This document shows positions 23,492-31,554 of a stretch of DNA of 50,681 nucleotides, one piece after another. This DNA comes from RECO01 sp050485385 (GTDB lineage Bacteria; Pseudomonadota; Alphaproteobacteria; Geminicoccales; Geminicoccaceae). The notes below the pieces were generated by a model. It ran no database searches. It was not told the origin of the DNA and saw only the letters and a list, made by a program, of their open reading frames with translations. A program made the position numbers and the translations under genes. The stretch covers positions 1 to 50,681 of the forward strand of contig JBJHBG010000019.1 of the NCBI GenBank assembly GCA_050485385.1. Direction: 5' to 3'. How positions within the stretch are numbered: the stretch's first letter is position 1; every line of letters begins with the position of its first letter.

Positions 23492-24478
23492 TCAAGCGAT
23501 CCGGCCGCCCAACTCGTCCTCGATGTGCGCCTCGACGATGGCACGGAAGTCCGCGTCGGCCTTGAAGCCCAGCCGGCGCGCGCGCTCGGCGTCGAAGCGC
23601 CGCGCCCAGCCGTCGACGATGCGCTGGATGTGCGCGTCGGGCTCGAACTTCACCCGTGCCGCCACCTTGGGGCCGGCGACCGCCTCGAGCGTTGCCATCA
23701 TCTCGTCCACGTTGACCGTGATGCCCGGCAGCATGACGGTGCGCTCGACGCCGATCGTGTCGCTCGCGAGGTCGACCATGTCGAGGATCGCTTCGACGAC
23801 GCGGCGCGGCGAGAGGACGTACATCTCGGTTGCCCGCGTCACCGGGCAGATCGCCTCGTCGCCCGCCAACGGCTCGCGGATGATAGAGCTGGCCCAGGTC
23901 GAGGCCGCCTTGTTGGGCTTGCCCGGCCGCACGACGATGGTCGGCAGGCGCAGGGCGCGGCCGTCGACGAAGCCCTTGCGGTGGTAGTCCATGACCAACA
24001 GCTCGCCTGCCGCCTTCTGCACGCCATAGGAAGTCTGCGGCGTGAGGTGTGTGGTGTCGGTGATGACCCCTTCGACGACGGCACCGCCATACACCGCGAC
24101 CGAGCTGGCGAAGACGAGCCGCGGCGGCTCGGGCAGGCGGCGGCAAGCCTCCAGCACGGCGCGGGTGCCGTCGAGATTGACGCGCATGCCGAGGTCGAAG
24201 TCGGCCTCTGCGCCGGCGCTGACCACGGCGGCGAGGTGAATGACGACGTCGGTGCGATCGTCGATCAGCCGCGCCAGCACGCCGGGCGCGTCGAGGCCGG
24301 CCGTGGTCACCTCGAGGCGCGGATCGGCGGGCAGTCCCTCCGGCGCCACGACATCCAGGATCCGCAGCCGCTGCAATGGCCGCAAATCGCCGTCCACCAT
24401 GACGCCACCGCGGTCGAGGATGGCGGCCACGAGCTTCTTGCCGATGAAGCCCGCGCCTCCGGTCAAGACCACCTGCAT
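23492..24478 (-). CDS. denD: DenD-like D-erythronate dehydrogenase (NAD-dependent epimerase/dehydratase fold)
   Basis: An extended short-chain dehydrogenase of 328 residues. The cofactor site is MQVVLTGGAGFIGKKLVAAI; the catalytic pair is in QTSYGVQKAAGELL (Tyr-xxx-Lys near residues 150-154), with the Ser in FASSVAVYGG. The DenD subgroup is suggested by DGRALRLPTIVVRPGKPNKA and the C-terminal block IVDGWARRFDAERARRLGFK. DenD oxidises D-erythronate at C2 to a 3- or 2-oxo acid that OtnK phosphorylates; an otnK gene lies at 40.8 kb. The ATG at 24478 follows GGGAGAGC. The exact acid-sugar substrate is inferred from family and the presence of otnK. Confidence 0.8.
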   Translation of the reverse strand: MQVVLTGGAGFIGKKLVAAILDRGGVMVDGDLRPLQRLRILDVVAPEGLPADPRLEVTTAGLDAPGVLARLIDDRTDVVIHLAAVVSAGAEADFDLGMRVNLDGTRAVLEACRRLPEPPRLVFASSVAVYGGAVVEGVITDTTHLTPQTSYGVQKAAGELLVMDYHRKGFVDGRALRLPTIVVRPGKPNKAASTWASSIIREPLAGDEAICPVTRATEMYVLSPRRVVEAILDMVDLASDTIGVERTVMLPGITVNVDEMMATLEAVAGPKVAARVKFEPDAHIQRIVDGWARRFDAERARRLGFKADADFRAIVEAHIEDELGGRIA

Positions 24479-24571
24479 GCCTGCTCTCCCTTCGACGACG
24501 ATTCGCTGTTCGTGGGCCGGACTTGAAGCACAAGCCGACGGCGACGACCAGACTGCGGCTCGGGCGTGCGC

Positions 24572-25165
24572 TCAGAGCCCGGCGAGGCGACGCACCGTCG
24601 CCACGTCCCAGGCTTCCATCAGATCCAGAAGGTCGGCGCGGTCGCCGAGGCCGCTGCCGTCGAGCTTGAGCAGGAGGCGGCCGCCGAGCATCAGCATCAG
24701 CTCGCCGGTGCCGTCTTCCGGCCATTGCAGGATCGCCGGCGCGCGCTGGACCCGGACGCGCTCGGCGTGGGGCTGCATCGACAGCAGCGCCGGGTTCTGG
24801 AGCAGCGCGCCGAACGCCTGCAACATCGGGTTGTCGACCATCAACTCGGCGTCGATGCGCTGCCCCGCCGGCCCTTCGTAACTGCGCGAGAGCATCTGCC
24901 CGCTCATGCCCGGTAGGCCGGCGACGACGTCGACCTCACTTGCCGTCCAGCCCGCGGGCGGCTCGGGAAAGGTGCCGGCGTAGAGATCGCCCGTCCGCGC
25001 ACGGATCGATTGGATGGCGAACTCCAGCTCGGTGATGGCATCGGTCAGCTCGCCCTCCAGGTAAAGGTCGCGGGCAACGTCGATCTGTTCCAGCACCTCG
25101 TCGCCGAGCGCCGGTGCCGTCGCCAGCGCGAGCCCCAAGCCGACAACACAACCGCACCATCGCAT
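24572..25165 (-). CDS. Exported protein of unknown function with a helical repeat-like N-terminus
   Basis: I do not recognise this protein. The ATG at 25165 gives 197 residues with a Sec signal (CVVGLGLALATAPALG, cleavage near GDE). The mature start VLEQIDVARDLYLEGELTDA followed by ITELEFAIQSI looks like one TPR-type helical hairpin. The remaining part contains AGTFPEPPAGWTASEVDV, then a beta-rich region with ELMLMLGGRLLLKLDGSGLG and a final short helix, which resembles periplasmic proteins that test a bound partner. A frame extension to 25204 is possible but leads with no conserved residue. It stands alone between denD and a DMT transporter, both on the same strand. Confidence 0.75.
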   Translation of the reverse strand: MRWCGCVVGLGLALATAPALGDEVLEQIDVARDLYLEGELTDAITELEFAIQSIRARTGDLYAGTFPEPPAGWTASEVDVVAGLPGMSGQMLSRSYEGPAGQRIDAELMVDNPMLQAFGALLQNPALLSMQPHAERVRVQRAPAILQWPEDGTGELMLMLGGRLLLKLDGSGLGDRADLLDLMEAWDVATVRRLAGL

Positions 25166-25228
25166 CGGCGTTCTCCCATTCTGCGAGGAACCGCAGTGGA
25201 GCATGAGGCCGGGGGGCGCCGCAATCGC

Positions 25229-26125
25229 TCAGAGGCGACCCTTACGATGCAGGTGGCGTTCGCGATGCATGACGTAGAGGCCGCTCGCCATGACGATCGT
25301 CGCGCCGAGGAGGGTGGACGACGCCGGCCACTCGCCGAACAGGAGCGCGCCATAGATGGCGGCCCAGACGAGTTGGCTGTACTGGAACGGCACCACCAGC
25401 GAGGCCTGGCTCCGTTGCAGCGCCTGCCACACGCAGAACTGCGCGCAGCCCAGCAGCACGCCGCCGAAGCCGAGCAGCGCCAACGTCGTGGCGTCCAGGG
25501 CGGGCGGTGCCGCCGCCACGCTCGGCGCCGTCACCGCGAGCATGGCGATGCTGACGGCGAGGAGCTGCGTGCCGCCACGGGCGCGGGCGCCGATCTTGCG
25601 CGTGGCGAGGAACGCACAAGCCGCGGCGAGCGCACAACCGGCGGCGAGCACATGCCCGACCTCCAGGCTGGCCTCCCCTGGCCGCACCATTACGATCACG
25701 CCGACAAAACCTACGACGACCGCTGTCGTTCGACGCCAGCCGACCGTCTCGCCGAGCACGGGCACCGAGAGTACGGTCACCCACAAGGGCGTCGTGAAGA
25801 TCAGCGCATAGACGTCCGCCAGCGGCAGGCGGGCGAAGGCGTTGTAGGCGAGCAGCGCCGACAGGGTGCCGAAGGCCGTCCGCACCGCCACCAGACCGGG
25901 CACACTCGGCCAAAAGCCGGCAAAGCCGCCCTCGCGTCGGACCACGAAGAGGATCGGCAGAAGCGAGGCGACCGTCAGCATGAAGGCCACCTGCATCACC
26001 GGAACGGTGACGCTGAGCAGCTTGACGATGGAATCGACCGTGGCGAAGGCGCCGAACGCGGCCAGCGCCCAGGGGATGCCACCGGCACCGCTGGTGGGGG
26101 CCGCCGGAAGAACGACGCTGGCCAT
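25229..26125 (-). CDS. DMT-superfamily transporter (EamA domains)
   Basis: An inner-membrane drug/metabolite-type transporter of 298 residues with ten predicted helices in two EamA repeats. The first repeat contains AYNAFARLPLADVYALIFTT near residue 92, then PLWVTVLSVPVLGETVGWRR. The second contains VWQALQRSQASLVVPFQYSQ near 225 and WAAIYGALLFGEWPASSTLL. The F/Y-S-x-x-x-W/A-E pattern at each repeat end is normal. The ATG at 26125 gives a standard length; the frame to 26329 adds a Pro/Arg-rich stretch. Substrate is unknown. This subgroup (FQYSQLVWAA) resembles S-adenosylmethionine or amino-acid exporters, without certainty. Confidence 0.9.
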   Translation of the reverse strand: MASVVLPAAPTSGAGGIPWALAAFGAFATVDSIVKLLSVTVPVMQVAFMLTVASLLPILFVVRREGGFAGFWPSVPGLVAVRTAFGTLSALLAYNAFARLPLADVYALIFTTPLWVTVLSVPVLGETVGWRRTTAVVVGFVGVIVMVRPGEASLEVGHVLAAGCALAAACAFLATRKIGARARGGTQLLAVSIAMLAVTAPSVAAAPPALDATTLALLGFGGVLLGCAQFCVWQALQRSQASLVVPFQYSQLVWAAIYGALLFGEWPASSTLLGATIVMASGLYVMHRERHLHRKGRL

Positions 26126-26343
26126 ACAGGGTCTCGCGCGAAAGGTACGGCTGTGGTCTACCACGGCGTGTCCCCCGGCGGCTTTGCCACGGCACGCGGG
26201 CGGCCATGCAAGACTGCGGTCCGTACCCTCGCGCCGCATCGGCCGAGTGCCTATCTTGTCGGTGCGCAGCGAGCGGATAAGGCCATGCCTCCAGACCATC
26301 GCCTCGGGCGTCCGAACGGCCGCCGGCACGGCAGCAACGGCCG
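26126..26343. other. Divergent intergenic region, nothing specific seen
   Basis: This 218-base gap lies between the DMT gene and the 607-residue membrane-protein gene, which are divergent. No clear promoter, operator, RNA or short gene was recognised. Confidence 0.4.
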
Positions 26344-28167
26344 ATGAGACGGATCGCCCTCGGCCTCGCCGGCCTCGGCCTGATCTGGGCCTTGGGCTGG
26401 AGCCTCGCGAACCTGCCCGGCTACGCGACGTTACCGCTGGTCGTCGCCGCCGCCTACCCGCTCTACCGCTTCCTCGCCGACCGCTGGCTGCTCGGCCGCC
26501 GTGCGTTGCTCGCCTATGTGGCGGAGCCTCAGAGCCGCTCGCGGCGATGGCTGCACCGTGGCACGTTCTTGAAGGCCGCAGCCTACCTCGCCGCGGCGTG
26601 CATGATGGCCGCGCTCGCTCTCGGCACCGGCTTCCTGGAGCCCGGCAAATGGCTGGCGGCCGGCTTCACCGTGATCGTCCTCGGCATCGTGCTCGAGCCG
26701 CTCCAGCGCCGTCTGGCCGGTGAGGTGCGCGGCCATCACCTCTCCCTGGTCACGGCCCAATGGCCAGCCCTCTGGCTCGGCACGGCCATCGCCATTGCGG
26801 CATTCCTGCTGCTCGACCTCGTCGCCGATCGGCCCGACCTGCGGGGCCAACCCTGGCACGACGTCCTCGAGGCGGCCTATCGCGAAGGCGCCGACGGCAC
26901 GGTCGATCCGCTGATCGCCGTGTTGCGCGGGCTGGTGCGGGCCCTGGACGCGGGCCTTTCGTTCTGGGCGCAGCACGTGGGACCGCTCTTCGGTGGCGCC
27001 GCGGCCTGGGCGTTCTGGGTGGCCTTCCTAACGGTGGTCGGGGCCGGCACGTCGCTGCTGGTGCTGCACCTGCTGGCCTGCATGCACCTCGGCGACCGGT
27101 TCGGCGCAGGTGGCGAGGCCGAGCATGGAACGACCTTCCAGGTGACGCTCGGCGTGGTGGTCCTCGCCATCACGCTGCCCTACGGCCTCGGCCACGTGCT
27201 CTTGGCGCGCGCGCCGGCGGAGCGCCCGGTGCTGGCCTTCACCGCGCTGGACCCGTGCCGTCTCGCTGCCGATGGCCGCGCCTCGCTCGACGCCCGGCTG
27301 GAGGCGACGGCGATCGACGAGACGGCGCGGACGGCGCCTGCGCTCGAGCGGGCCGTTGCTGCTGCCTTCGATGGGCTGGAACCGCACGTCGACAGCTATC
27401 TCGACTGGTACTTCTCGACCCGCGGCGAGTACACGCGGCTCGCCCATGCCCTCCTGTTCGATGCGGAGAAACTCCTGCACGACCGCATGACACGGATCGT
27501 CCTCGAGGGCGGCGAGGTCGAGGCGCGACTGCACGCCAGTATCGAGCCCGTGGAACGCGCCTCGGCGACGCGGCTCACGGCCGCTGCCGATCGCTATGCG
27601 CAGGACCTGCACGCGGCCATCGCGGCGAACCCGTGCCTGCGCTCGGTGCTGCCGGAAATGGGCGGGCTCGCGCTCCAGGGCGAGTTCCGCCATGTCGCCG
27701 GGGCCGTGGCGGGCTCGGGCACCGGCTTGGTGGCAGCCGTCGCCGTCGGCGCGCGCCTCGGCCCGTCCCTCGCCGGCCGACTCGGTGGTCGAACGGCGTT
27801 CCGCGCCGCTGCCGCCAGCCTCGGGCGCGTTGCCGCCTCGCGCGGCACGGCGGCCGCCACGGGTGCAGGCAGCGGTGCCCTGCTCTGCGCGCCGACCGGC
27901 CCGGCCGCCATCGCCTGTGCCGTCGGTGCCGGCATCGCATCGTGGTTCGCCATCGATCAGGCGCTGCTGGCGGGCGAGGAATACCTGCACCGCGAGACCA
28001 TGCGGGGAGAAATTCTCGAGGCCTTGAACGAGGTGCGCGACGAGCTGACGGACGCCCTTGTCGCGGCGAACGGCGAGCGGATCGCTGCGACCGTGTCGGC
28101 CATCGCCGAAGCGGGCGACCGGGTCTACGCGCCCGCGCGCGAGGGCGTCGGGCGCCCACGCTCCTAG
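26344..28167 (+). CDS. Large membrane protein of unknown function with Gly/Ala-rich hydrophobic C-terminal region
   Basis: Not recognised. The 607 residues fall into three parts. Residues 1-300 carry about seven hydrophobic helices (for example LGLAGLGLIWALGWSLANL, TFLKAAAYLAAACMMAALAL, WLGTAIAIAAFLLLDLVAD and VTLGVVVLAITLPYGLGHVL). Residues 300-420 are soluble and helical, with PHVDSYLDWYFSTRGEYTRL near 350, the most motif-like piece. Residues 425-530 are Gly/Ala-rich and hydrophobic (GAVAGSGTGLVAAVAVGARL, TGPAAIACAVGAGIASWFAI), like glycine-zipper membrane hairpins, and a helical tail follows (LEALNEVRDELTDALVAANG). This is the layout of a membrane-remodelling or pore protein, but no catalytic motif is visible. 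It is alone on its strand, ending 26 bases before tRNA-Pro. Confidence 0.85.
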   Translation: MRRIALGLAGLGLIWALGWSLANLPGYATLPLVVAAAYPLYRFLADRWLLGRRALLAYVAEPQSRSRRWLHRGTFLKAAAYLAAACMMAALALGTGFLEPGKWLAAGFTVIVLGIVLEPLQRRLAGEVRGHHLSLVTAQWPALWLGTAIAIAAFLLLDLVADRPDLRGQPWHDVLEAAYREGADGTVDPLIAVLRGLVRALDAGLSFWAQHVGPLFGGAAAWAFWVAFLTVVGAGTSLLVLHLLACMHLGDRFGAGGEAEHGTTFQVTLGVVVLAITLPYGLGHVLLARAPAERPVLAFTALDPCRLAADGRASLDARLEATAIDETARTAPALERAVAAAFDGLEPHVDSYLDWYFSTRGEYTRLAHALLFDAEKLLHDRMTRIVLEGGEVEARLHASIEPVERASATRLTAAADRYAQDLHAAIAANPCLRSVLPEMGGLALQGEFRHVAGAVAGSGTGLVAAVAVGARLGPSLAGRLGGRTAFRAAAASLGRVAASRGTAAATGAGSGALLCAPTGPAAIACAVGAGIASWFAIDQALLAGEEYLHRETMRGEILEALNEVRDELTDALVAANGERIAATVSAIAEAGDRVYAPAREGVGRPRS

Positions 28168-28193
28168 GTCCATCTGCTGCGGGAGGAGCGAAA

Positions 28194-28270
28194 TGGTCGG
28201 AGTGGCGTGATTCGAACACGCGGCCCCCGCCTCCCGAAGACGGTGCTCTACCAGGCTGAGCTACACTCCG
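28194..28270 (-). tRNA. tRNA-Pro (anticodon CGG)
   Basis: The minus strand folds as a 77-base cloverleaf. The acceptor arms are CGGAGTG / CACTCCG, and the D-arm is AGCTCAGCCTGGTAGAGC. The anticodon stem is CCGTC/GGCGG, enclosing loop TTCGGGA with anticodon CGG at loop positions 3-5. The T-arm has GTTCGAATC, followed by discriminator A and an encoded CCA. The C at position 1, the CGG anticodon and G37 are tRNA-Pro features. The anticodon stem has one G-U pair. Confidence 0.96.
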
Positions 28271-28318
28271 ACGTGCCGTGGTTCAGGGCGGCTCGGGTCA
28301 CCGCCGACGACGCCCGTG

Positions 28319-29338
28319 TCAGTAGGCGCGTTCGATGCAGAAATCAACCAGCTCGAGCATCGCCGCGCGCTCCTCGGAGGGCGGGAAACGGTCGAGCGCG
28401 CGACGCGCCCGCTCGCCGTGGGTCTCCGCCCGCGAGACGGTGGCGGCGATGGCGTCGTGCTTGCGCAACAGGCGCATCGCCTCGGCGAAATCGGCGTCCT
28501 GCCGGTCGTCCGTCTCCAGCACGCGCCGCCAGAAGGCGCGCTCGGCCTCGTCGCCGGCGGCGAAGGCCAGCACCACCGGCAGCGTCACCTTGCCGTCGGT
28601 GAAGTCGTCGCCCACCGTCTTGCCCAGCGCCTGCTGCTCGGCGCCGTAGTCGAGCGCGTCGTCGACGAGTTGGAAGGCGATGCCGAGCGAGCGGCCGTAC
28701 TCGGCAAGCGCCGCGCAATCGGCCTCGGGCCGGGCGGCAATCACGCCGCCGATGCGTGCTGCCGCCTCGAACAGCTTGGCCGTCTTCGCCTCGATCATGG
28801 CGAAATAGGCGTCCTCCGTCGTCGTGCTGTCGTTGGCCGTCAGGAGTTGCATCACCTCGCCCTCGGAGATGACCGCGGAGGCGTTGGCGAGGATGCGCAG
28901 CACGTCGAGGCTGCCGTCCGCCACCATGACCTCGAAGGCCCGGCTGAAGAGGAAGTCGCCGACCAGCACGGGCGCCTTGTTGCCCCACACGGCGTTGGCG
29001 GTGGCACGGCCACGCCGCAGATCGCTGGCGTCGACGACGTCGTCGTGCATCAGCGTGGCGGTGTGGATGAACTCGACGCAAGCGGCGAGGTTGACGTGGC
29101 GGTCGCCCGCATAGCCGCACATCCGGGCCGAGACGAGCGTCAGGATCGGCCGAATGCGCTTGCCGCCGGCGGCGACGAGATGCCGGGCGAGCTGCGGGAT
29201 CAGCTCCACCGGGCTCTGCATCTCGGCCACGATGACCGCATTGACGCGGGCCAGCTCGTCCTGGACGAGGGCCTGCAGGCGGTCGAGGCGGGCGCGCGAG
29301 ACCGCAGGATCCTGGGTCGTCGCCGGTCGTGCGCTCAC
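28319..29338 (-). CDS. ispB: Trans-polyprenyl diphosphate synthase (octaprenyl/decaprenyl type)
   Basis: Builds the long isoprenoid side chain of ubiquinone by adding isopentenyl diphosphate to farnesyl or geranyl diphosphate. It has 339 residues, with GTG start at 29338. The first Asp-rich motif is TLMHDDVVDASDLRRGRATA near residue 94, with GGKRIRP before it. The second is LGIAFQLVDDALDY near 221. Small residues (T-A) before the first DDxxD, without a bulky aromatic at the -5 position, allow long chains, consistent with an eight- to ten-unit product. It is divergent from the DUF2007 gene, an arrangement often seen in alphaproteobacteria. Confidence 0.93.
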   Translation of the reverse strand: MSARPATTQDPAVSRARLDRLQALVQDELARVNAVIVAEMQSPVELIPQLARHLVAAGGKRIRPILTLVSARMCGYAGDRHVNLAACVEFIHTATLMHDDVVDASDLRRGRATANAVWGNKAPVLVGDFLFSRAFEVMVADGSLDVLRILANASAVISEGEVMQLLTANDSTTTEDAYFAMIEAKTAKLFEAAARIGGVIAARPEADCAALAEYGRSLGIAFQLVDDALDYGAEQQALGKTVGDDFTDGKVTLPVVLAFAAGDEAERAFWRRVLETDDRQDADFAEAMRLLRKHDAIAATVSRAETHGERARRALDRFPPSEERAAMLELVDFCIERAY

Positions 29339-29440
29339 GCGGTGTGTCCTTTGCTGACGAAAACCGTAGATTTGCTACCATGATCGCCGAACCCGACGCA
29401 AACGACCAGCGGCGCTCCTCGCCCGATCGACGGTAAGCAG

Positions 29441-29665
29441 ATGATCGAACTGTTGCGTTCCAACGACCTCGTCTACCTCTCCTGGGCCTCTGCGACACTG
29501 GAGGCCGCCGGCATCCCCGTACTCCTGCTCGATCAGCATACCTCGGCGATCGAGGGCAGCATCGGCGCCATCCCCAGACGGCTGATGGTGGCCGACGACG
29601 ACTACTCCCGTGCGCGATGGGTATTGGAGACGGCGAGCGCGGACCCCGATCTCGGTGACGATTGA
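29441..29665 (+). CDS. DUF2007 small putative signalling protein
   Basis: A 74-residue cytosolic protein beginning MIELLRSNDLVYLSWASATL, with IPVLLLDQHTSAIEGSIGAI and PRRLMVADDDYSRARWVLE, which together are the DUF2007 domain (ferredoxin-like fold, PII-related by structure). No enzymatic activity is known. It overlaps the start of the following methyltransferase by 11 bases, and the pair sits divergent from the ispB gene, a recurrent setting in alphaproteobacteria. Confidence 0.9.
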   Translation: MIELLRSNDLVYLSWASATLEAAGIPVLLLDQHTSAIEGSIGAIPRRLMVADDDYSRARWVLETASADPDLGDD

Positions 29666-30401
29666 GCACTGGACCGAGGATCGGCTGCTCGGCGGTCGCC
29701 TGCTCGTCCACCAACCGGCGGACGGCTACCGCATCGCCGTCGACCCGATCCTCCTGGCGGCGGCGGTCGACGCCGCCCCGGGAGCACGGGTGCTCGACCT
29801 CGGTGCCGGCGTCGGCGGCGCCAGCCTGTGCCTCGCCTGGCGCCGGCCCGACCTCGGGCTGACCGGCCTGGAGTGCGAGCCCGTCCTCGCCGCTTGCCTT
29901 GCGACCAACGCCGAGCGCAACGGCCTCGCCGAGCGCCTTCGCGTGGTCGTCGGCGATACCAGCCGTGCGCCCTTTCCCCCGGCAGCCTTCGATGCGGTCA
30001 TGACCAATCCACCCTATCTGGCGGCGGGCCGTGCTACGTCACCCATGACGGCGCTCGGCCGCCGCGCCCGCCACGAGGGGGACAACACGCTACGGCAGTG
30101 GATCGACGCCGCCTGCGGCCTCGTCCGCCCCGGCGGTCGGGTCGTGGTGGTGCATCGGGCGGACCGGCTGGGCGAGTTGGCGGCGGCATTCGCGCGTTGG
30201 GCACACGGTCTCGACGTACTGCCGCTCTGGCCGAAGGCCGGGCGACCCGCACGCCGAGTGCTCGTGGGCGCCTTCGTCGGTGGCAGAAGACCCAGTCGCC
30301 TGTTGCCGGGGCTGGTCTTGCACCGGCCGGATGGCCACTTGACGGCCGGGGCCGACCGCATCCTTCGGGATGGGGCGGCGTTGCGGTGGGAGCAGGCATG
30401 A
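29655..30401 (+). CDS. NPPY-type methyltransferase (TrmN6-like tRNA1(Val) A37 N6-methyltransferase)
   Basis: A SAM-dependent methyltransferase of 248 residues. The GTG at 29655 gives VTIEHWTEDRLLGGRLLVHQ and then PADGYRIAVDPILLAAAV, the normal beginning of this group; the longer frame reads through the DUF2007 gene. The SAM site is RVLDLGAGVGGASLCLAWRR near residue 46. The catalytic AVMTNPPYLAAGRATSP near 115 carries the NPPY motif of N6-adenine or N5-glutamine methyltransferases. Similarity to E. coli TrmN6 (YfiC) suggests tRNA as substrate, which is not proven. Its TGA overlaps the S49 peptidase ATG. Confidence 0.88.
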   Translation: MTIEHWTEDRLLGGRLLVHQPADGYRIAVDPILLAAAVDAAPGARVLDLGAGVGGASLCLAWRRPDLGLTGLECEPVLAACLATNAERNGLAERLRVVVGDTSRAPFPPAAFDAVMTNPPYLAAGRATSPMTALGRRARHEGDNTLRQWIDAACGLVRPGGRVVVVHRADRLGELAAAFARWAHGLDVLPLWPKAGRPARRVLVGAFVGGRRPSRLLPGLVLHRPDGHLTAGADRILRDGAALRWEQA

Positions 30402-31225
30402 CGATGACGACCACGGTCACTTCCGGCCTCCGGCGGTGGCTGCAACGCAAACCCTTCGTGGCGGCGGTTCGGCTGGAGGGCGTGATCGCCTCCGGCGGCT
30501 TCCGCAGTGGGCTGACGCTGCCGGTGATCGACCGTGCCTTGCAGATGGCCTTTCGCCAGAAGCGGGCGGTGGAGGTGGCGCTGTTCGTGAACAGCCCCGG
30601 CGGCGCGCCGGTGCAGGCGGCAATGATCCATGACCGGGTGCGTTGGCTGGCGGCCAAGCACGCGAAGCGCGTGACCGTGTTCGTCGAGGACATCGCCGCC
30701 TCGGGCGGCTACTGGATCGCGCTGGCCGGCGACGAGATCGTCGCCTGCCCCAGCTCCATCGTCGGCTCCATCGGCGTCATCACCGCCGGCTTCGGCCTGG
30801 ACGAGGCGATCGGCCGCATCGGCATCGAACGCAGGCTCCATGCCACGGGCGAACACAAGGGCATGCTCGACCCGTTCAGCCCGGAGAAGGCCGGCGACGT
30901 CGCCATCTTGAAAGAGCTGCACAAGGACACCTTCGATCTGTTCGTCGGTCTCGTCCGCGAACGGCGCGGCGATCACCTGTCGACCGAGATCGAGCTGTTC
31001 GACGGCCGGGTTTTCTCCGGTCTCCGGGCCAAGGAGGTGGGGCTGATCGATACGGTCGGCGACCCCGGTACGCTGCTGCGGCAACGCTATGGCGAGGACG
31101 TCCGCATCCGCCTGTTCGCGCCGCCACGGGTGCCGTGGTGGCGCCGCCTGCGCGGCGAGAGCGAGACGACGGCGCTCGCCACTTGGCTCGAACATCGACT
31201 CCTTTGGTCGCGCTTCGGCCTATGA
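30398..31225 (+). CDS. S49-family peptidase (SppA/SohB-like)
   Basis: A Ser-Lys protease of the ClpP/crotonase fold related to signal peptide peptidase SppA. The ATG at 30398 overlaps the methyltransferase stop (ATGA) and yields 275 residues. The sheet start AVRLEGVIASGG is followed by LFVNSPGGAPVQAAMIHDRV near 67 and the Ser nucleophile in EDIAASGGYWIALAGDEIVA near 100-119. Next come SSIVGSIGVITAGFG and TGEHKGMLDPFSPEKAG, where the Lys in EHKG is the likely general base. No transmembrane helix precedes the domain, unlike classical SppA, so it may be cytosolic or only membrane-associated. It probably clears signal peptides or short membrane fragments. Confidence 0.9.
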   Translation: MTMTTTVTSGLRRWLQRKPFVAAVRLEGVIASGGFRSGLTLPVIDRALQMAFRQKRAVEVALFVNSPGGAPVQAAMIHDRVRWLAAKHAKRVTVFVEDIAASGGYWIALAGDEIVACPSSIVGSIGVITAGFGLDEAIGRIGIERRLHATGEHKGMLDPFSPEKAGDVAILKELHKDTFDLFVGLVRERRGDHLSTEIELFDGRVFSGLRAKEVGLIDTVGDPGTLLRQRYGEDVRIRLFAPPRVPWWRRLRGESETTALATWLEHRLLWSRFGL

Positions 31226-31292
31226 CCCCGTGGCTTCGATGGGCGTTGCCGCCTAAGTTCGTTCGCCGCCTTCCCGCCGCCCCGAGGTTTCC

Positions 31293-31505
31293 ATGCTAGG
31301 CTTCTCGCTCACCAAGATCCTGGTCACGATCCTGATCGTGGTGGCCGTCTGGCGCATTTTCGGCATGGTCGAGAGCTACCGCCGCTCGGCACGGCAGACC
31401 GAGACCAAGGGGCCGCCCAAGGCGCTCGAGTTCCACGCCTGCCCGCGCTGCGGCGACTATGTGGCGAAAGGCAAGGGCTGCTCGCGCTGCGACCCCTCCG
31501 CTTGA
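31293..31505 (+). CDS. Small membrane protein with C-terminal zinc-ribbon motif
   Basis: A 70-residue protein, MLGFSLTKILVTILIVVAVW onward. One N-terminal helix (residues 7-24) is followed by a basic/polar linker and a tail with two CxxC pairs, ACPRCGDYV and CSRCDPS, a minimal zinc ribbon. No function is known. The same kind of gene often sits between an S49 peptidase and glyQ in alphaproteobacteria, so it is probably real despite its size. It could be a membrane-tethered RNA- or protein-binding adaptor, which is a guess. Confidence 0.8.
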   Translation: MLGFSLTKILVTILIVVAVWRIFGMVESYRRSARQTETKGPPKALEFHACPRCGDYVAKGKGCSRCDPSA

Positions 31506-31554
31506 CCCCGCAAGGACCCGCCCATAGTGTCCGCGGCGCCTCGGCCATCAGGAC

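Noticed and set aside
25010..26347. 445-residue plus-strand frame opposite the DMT gene
   Set aside because: Mirror of a membrane protein; no conserved features.
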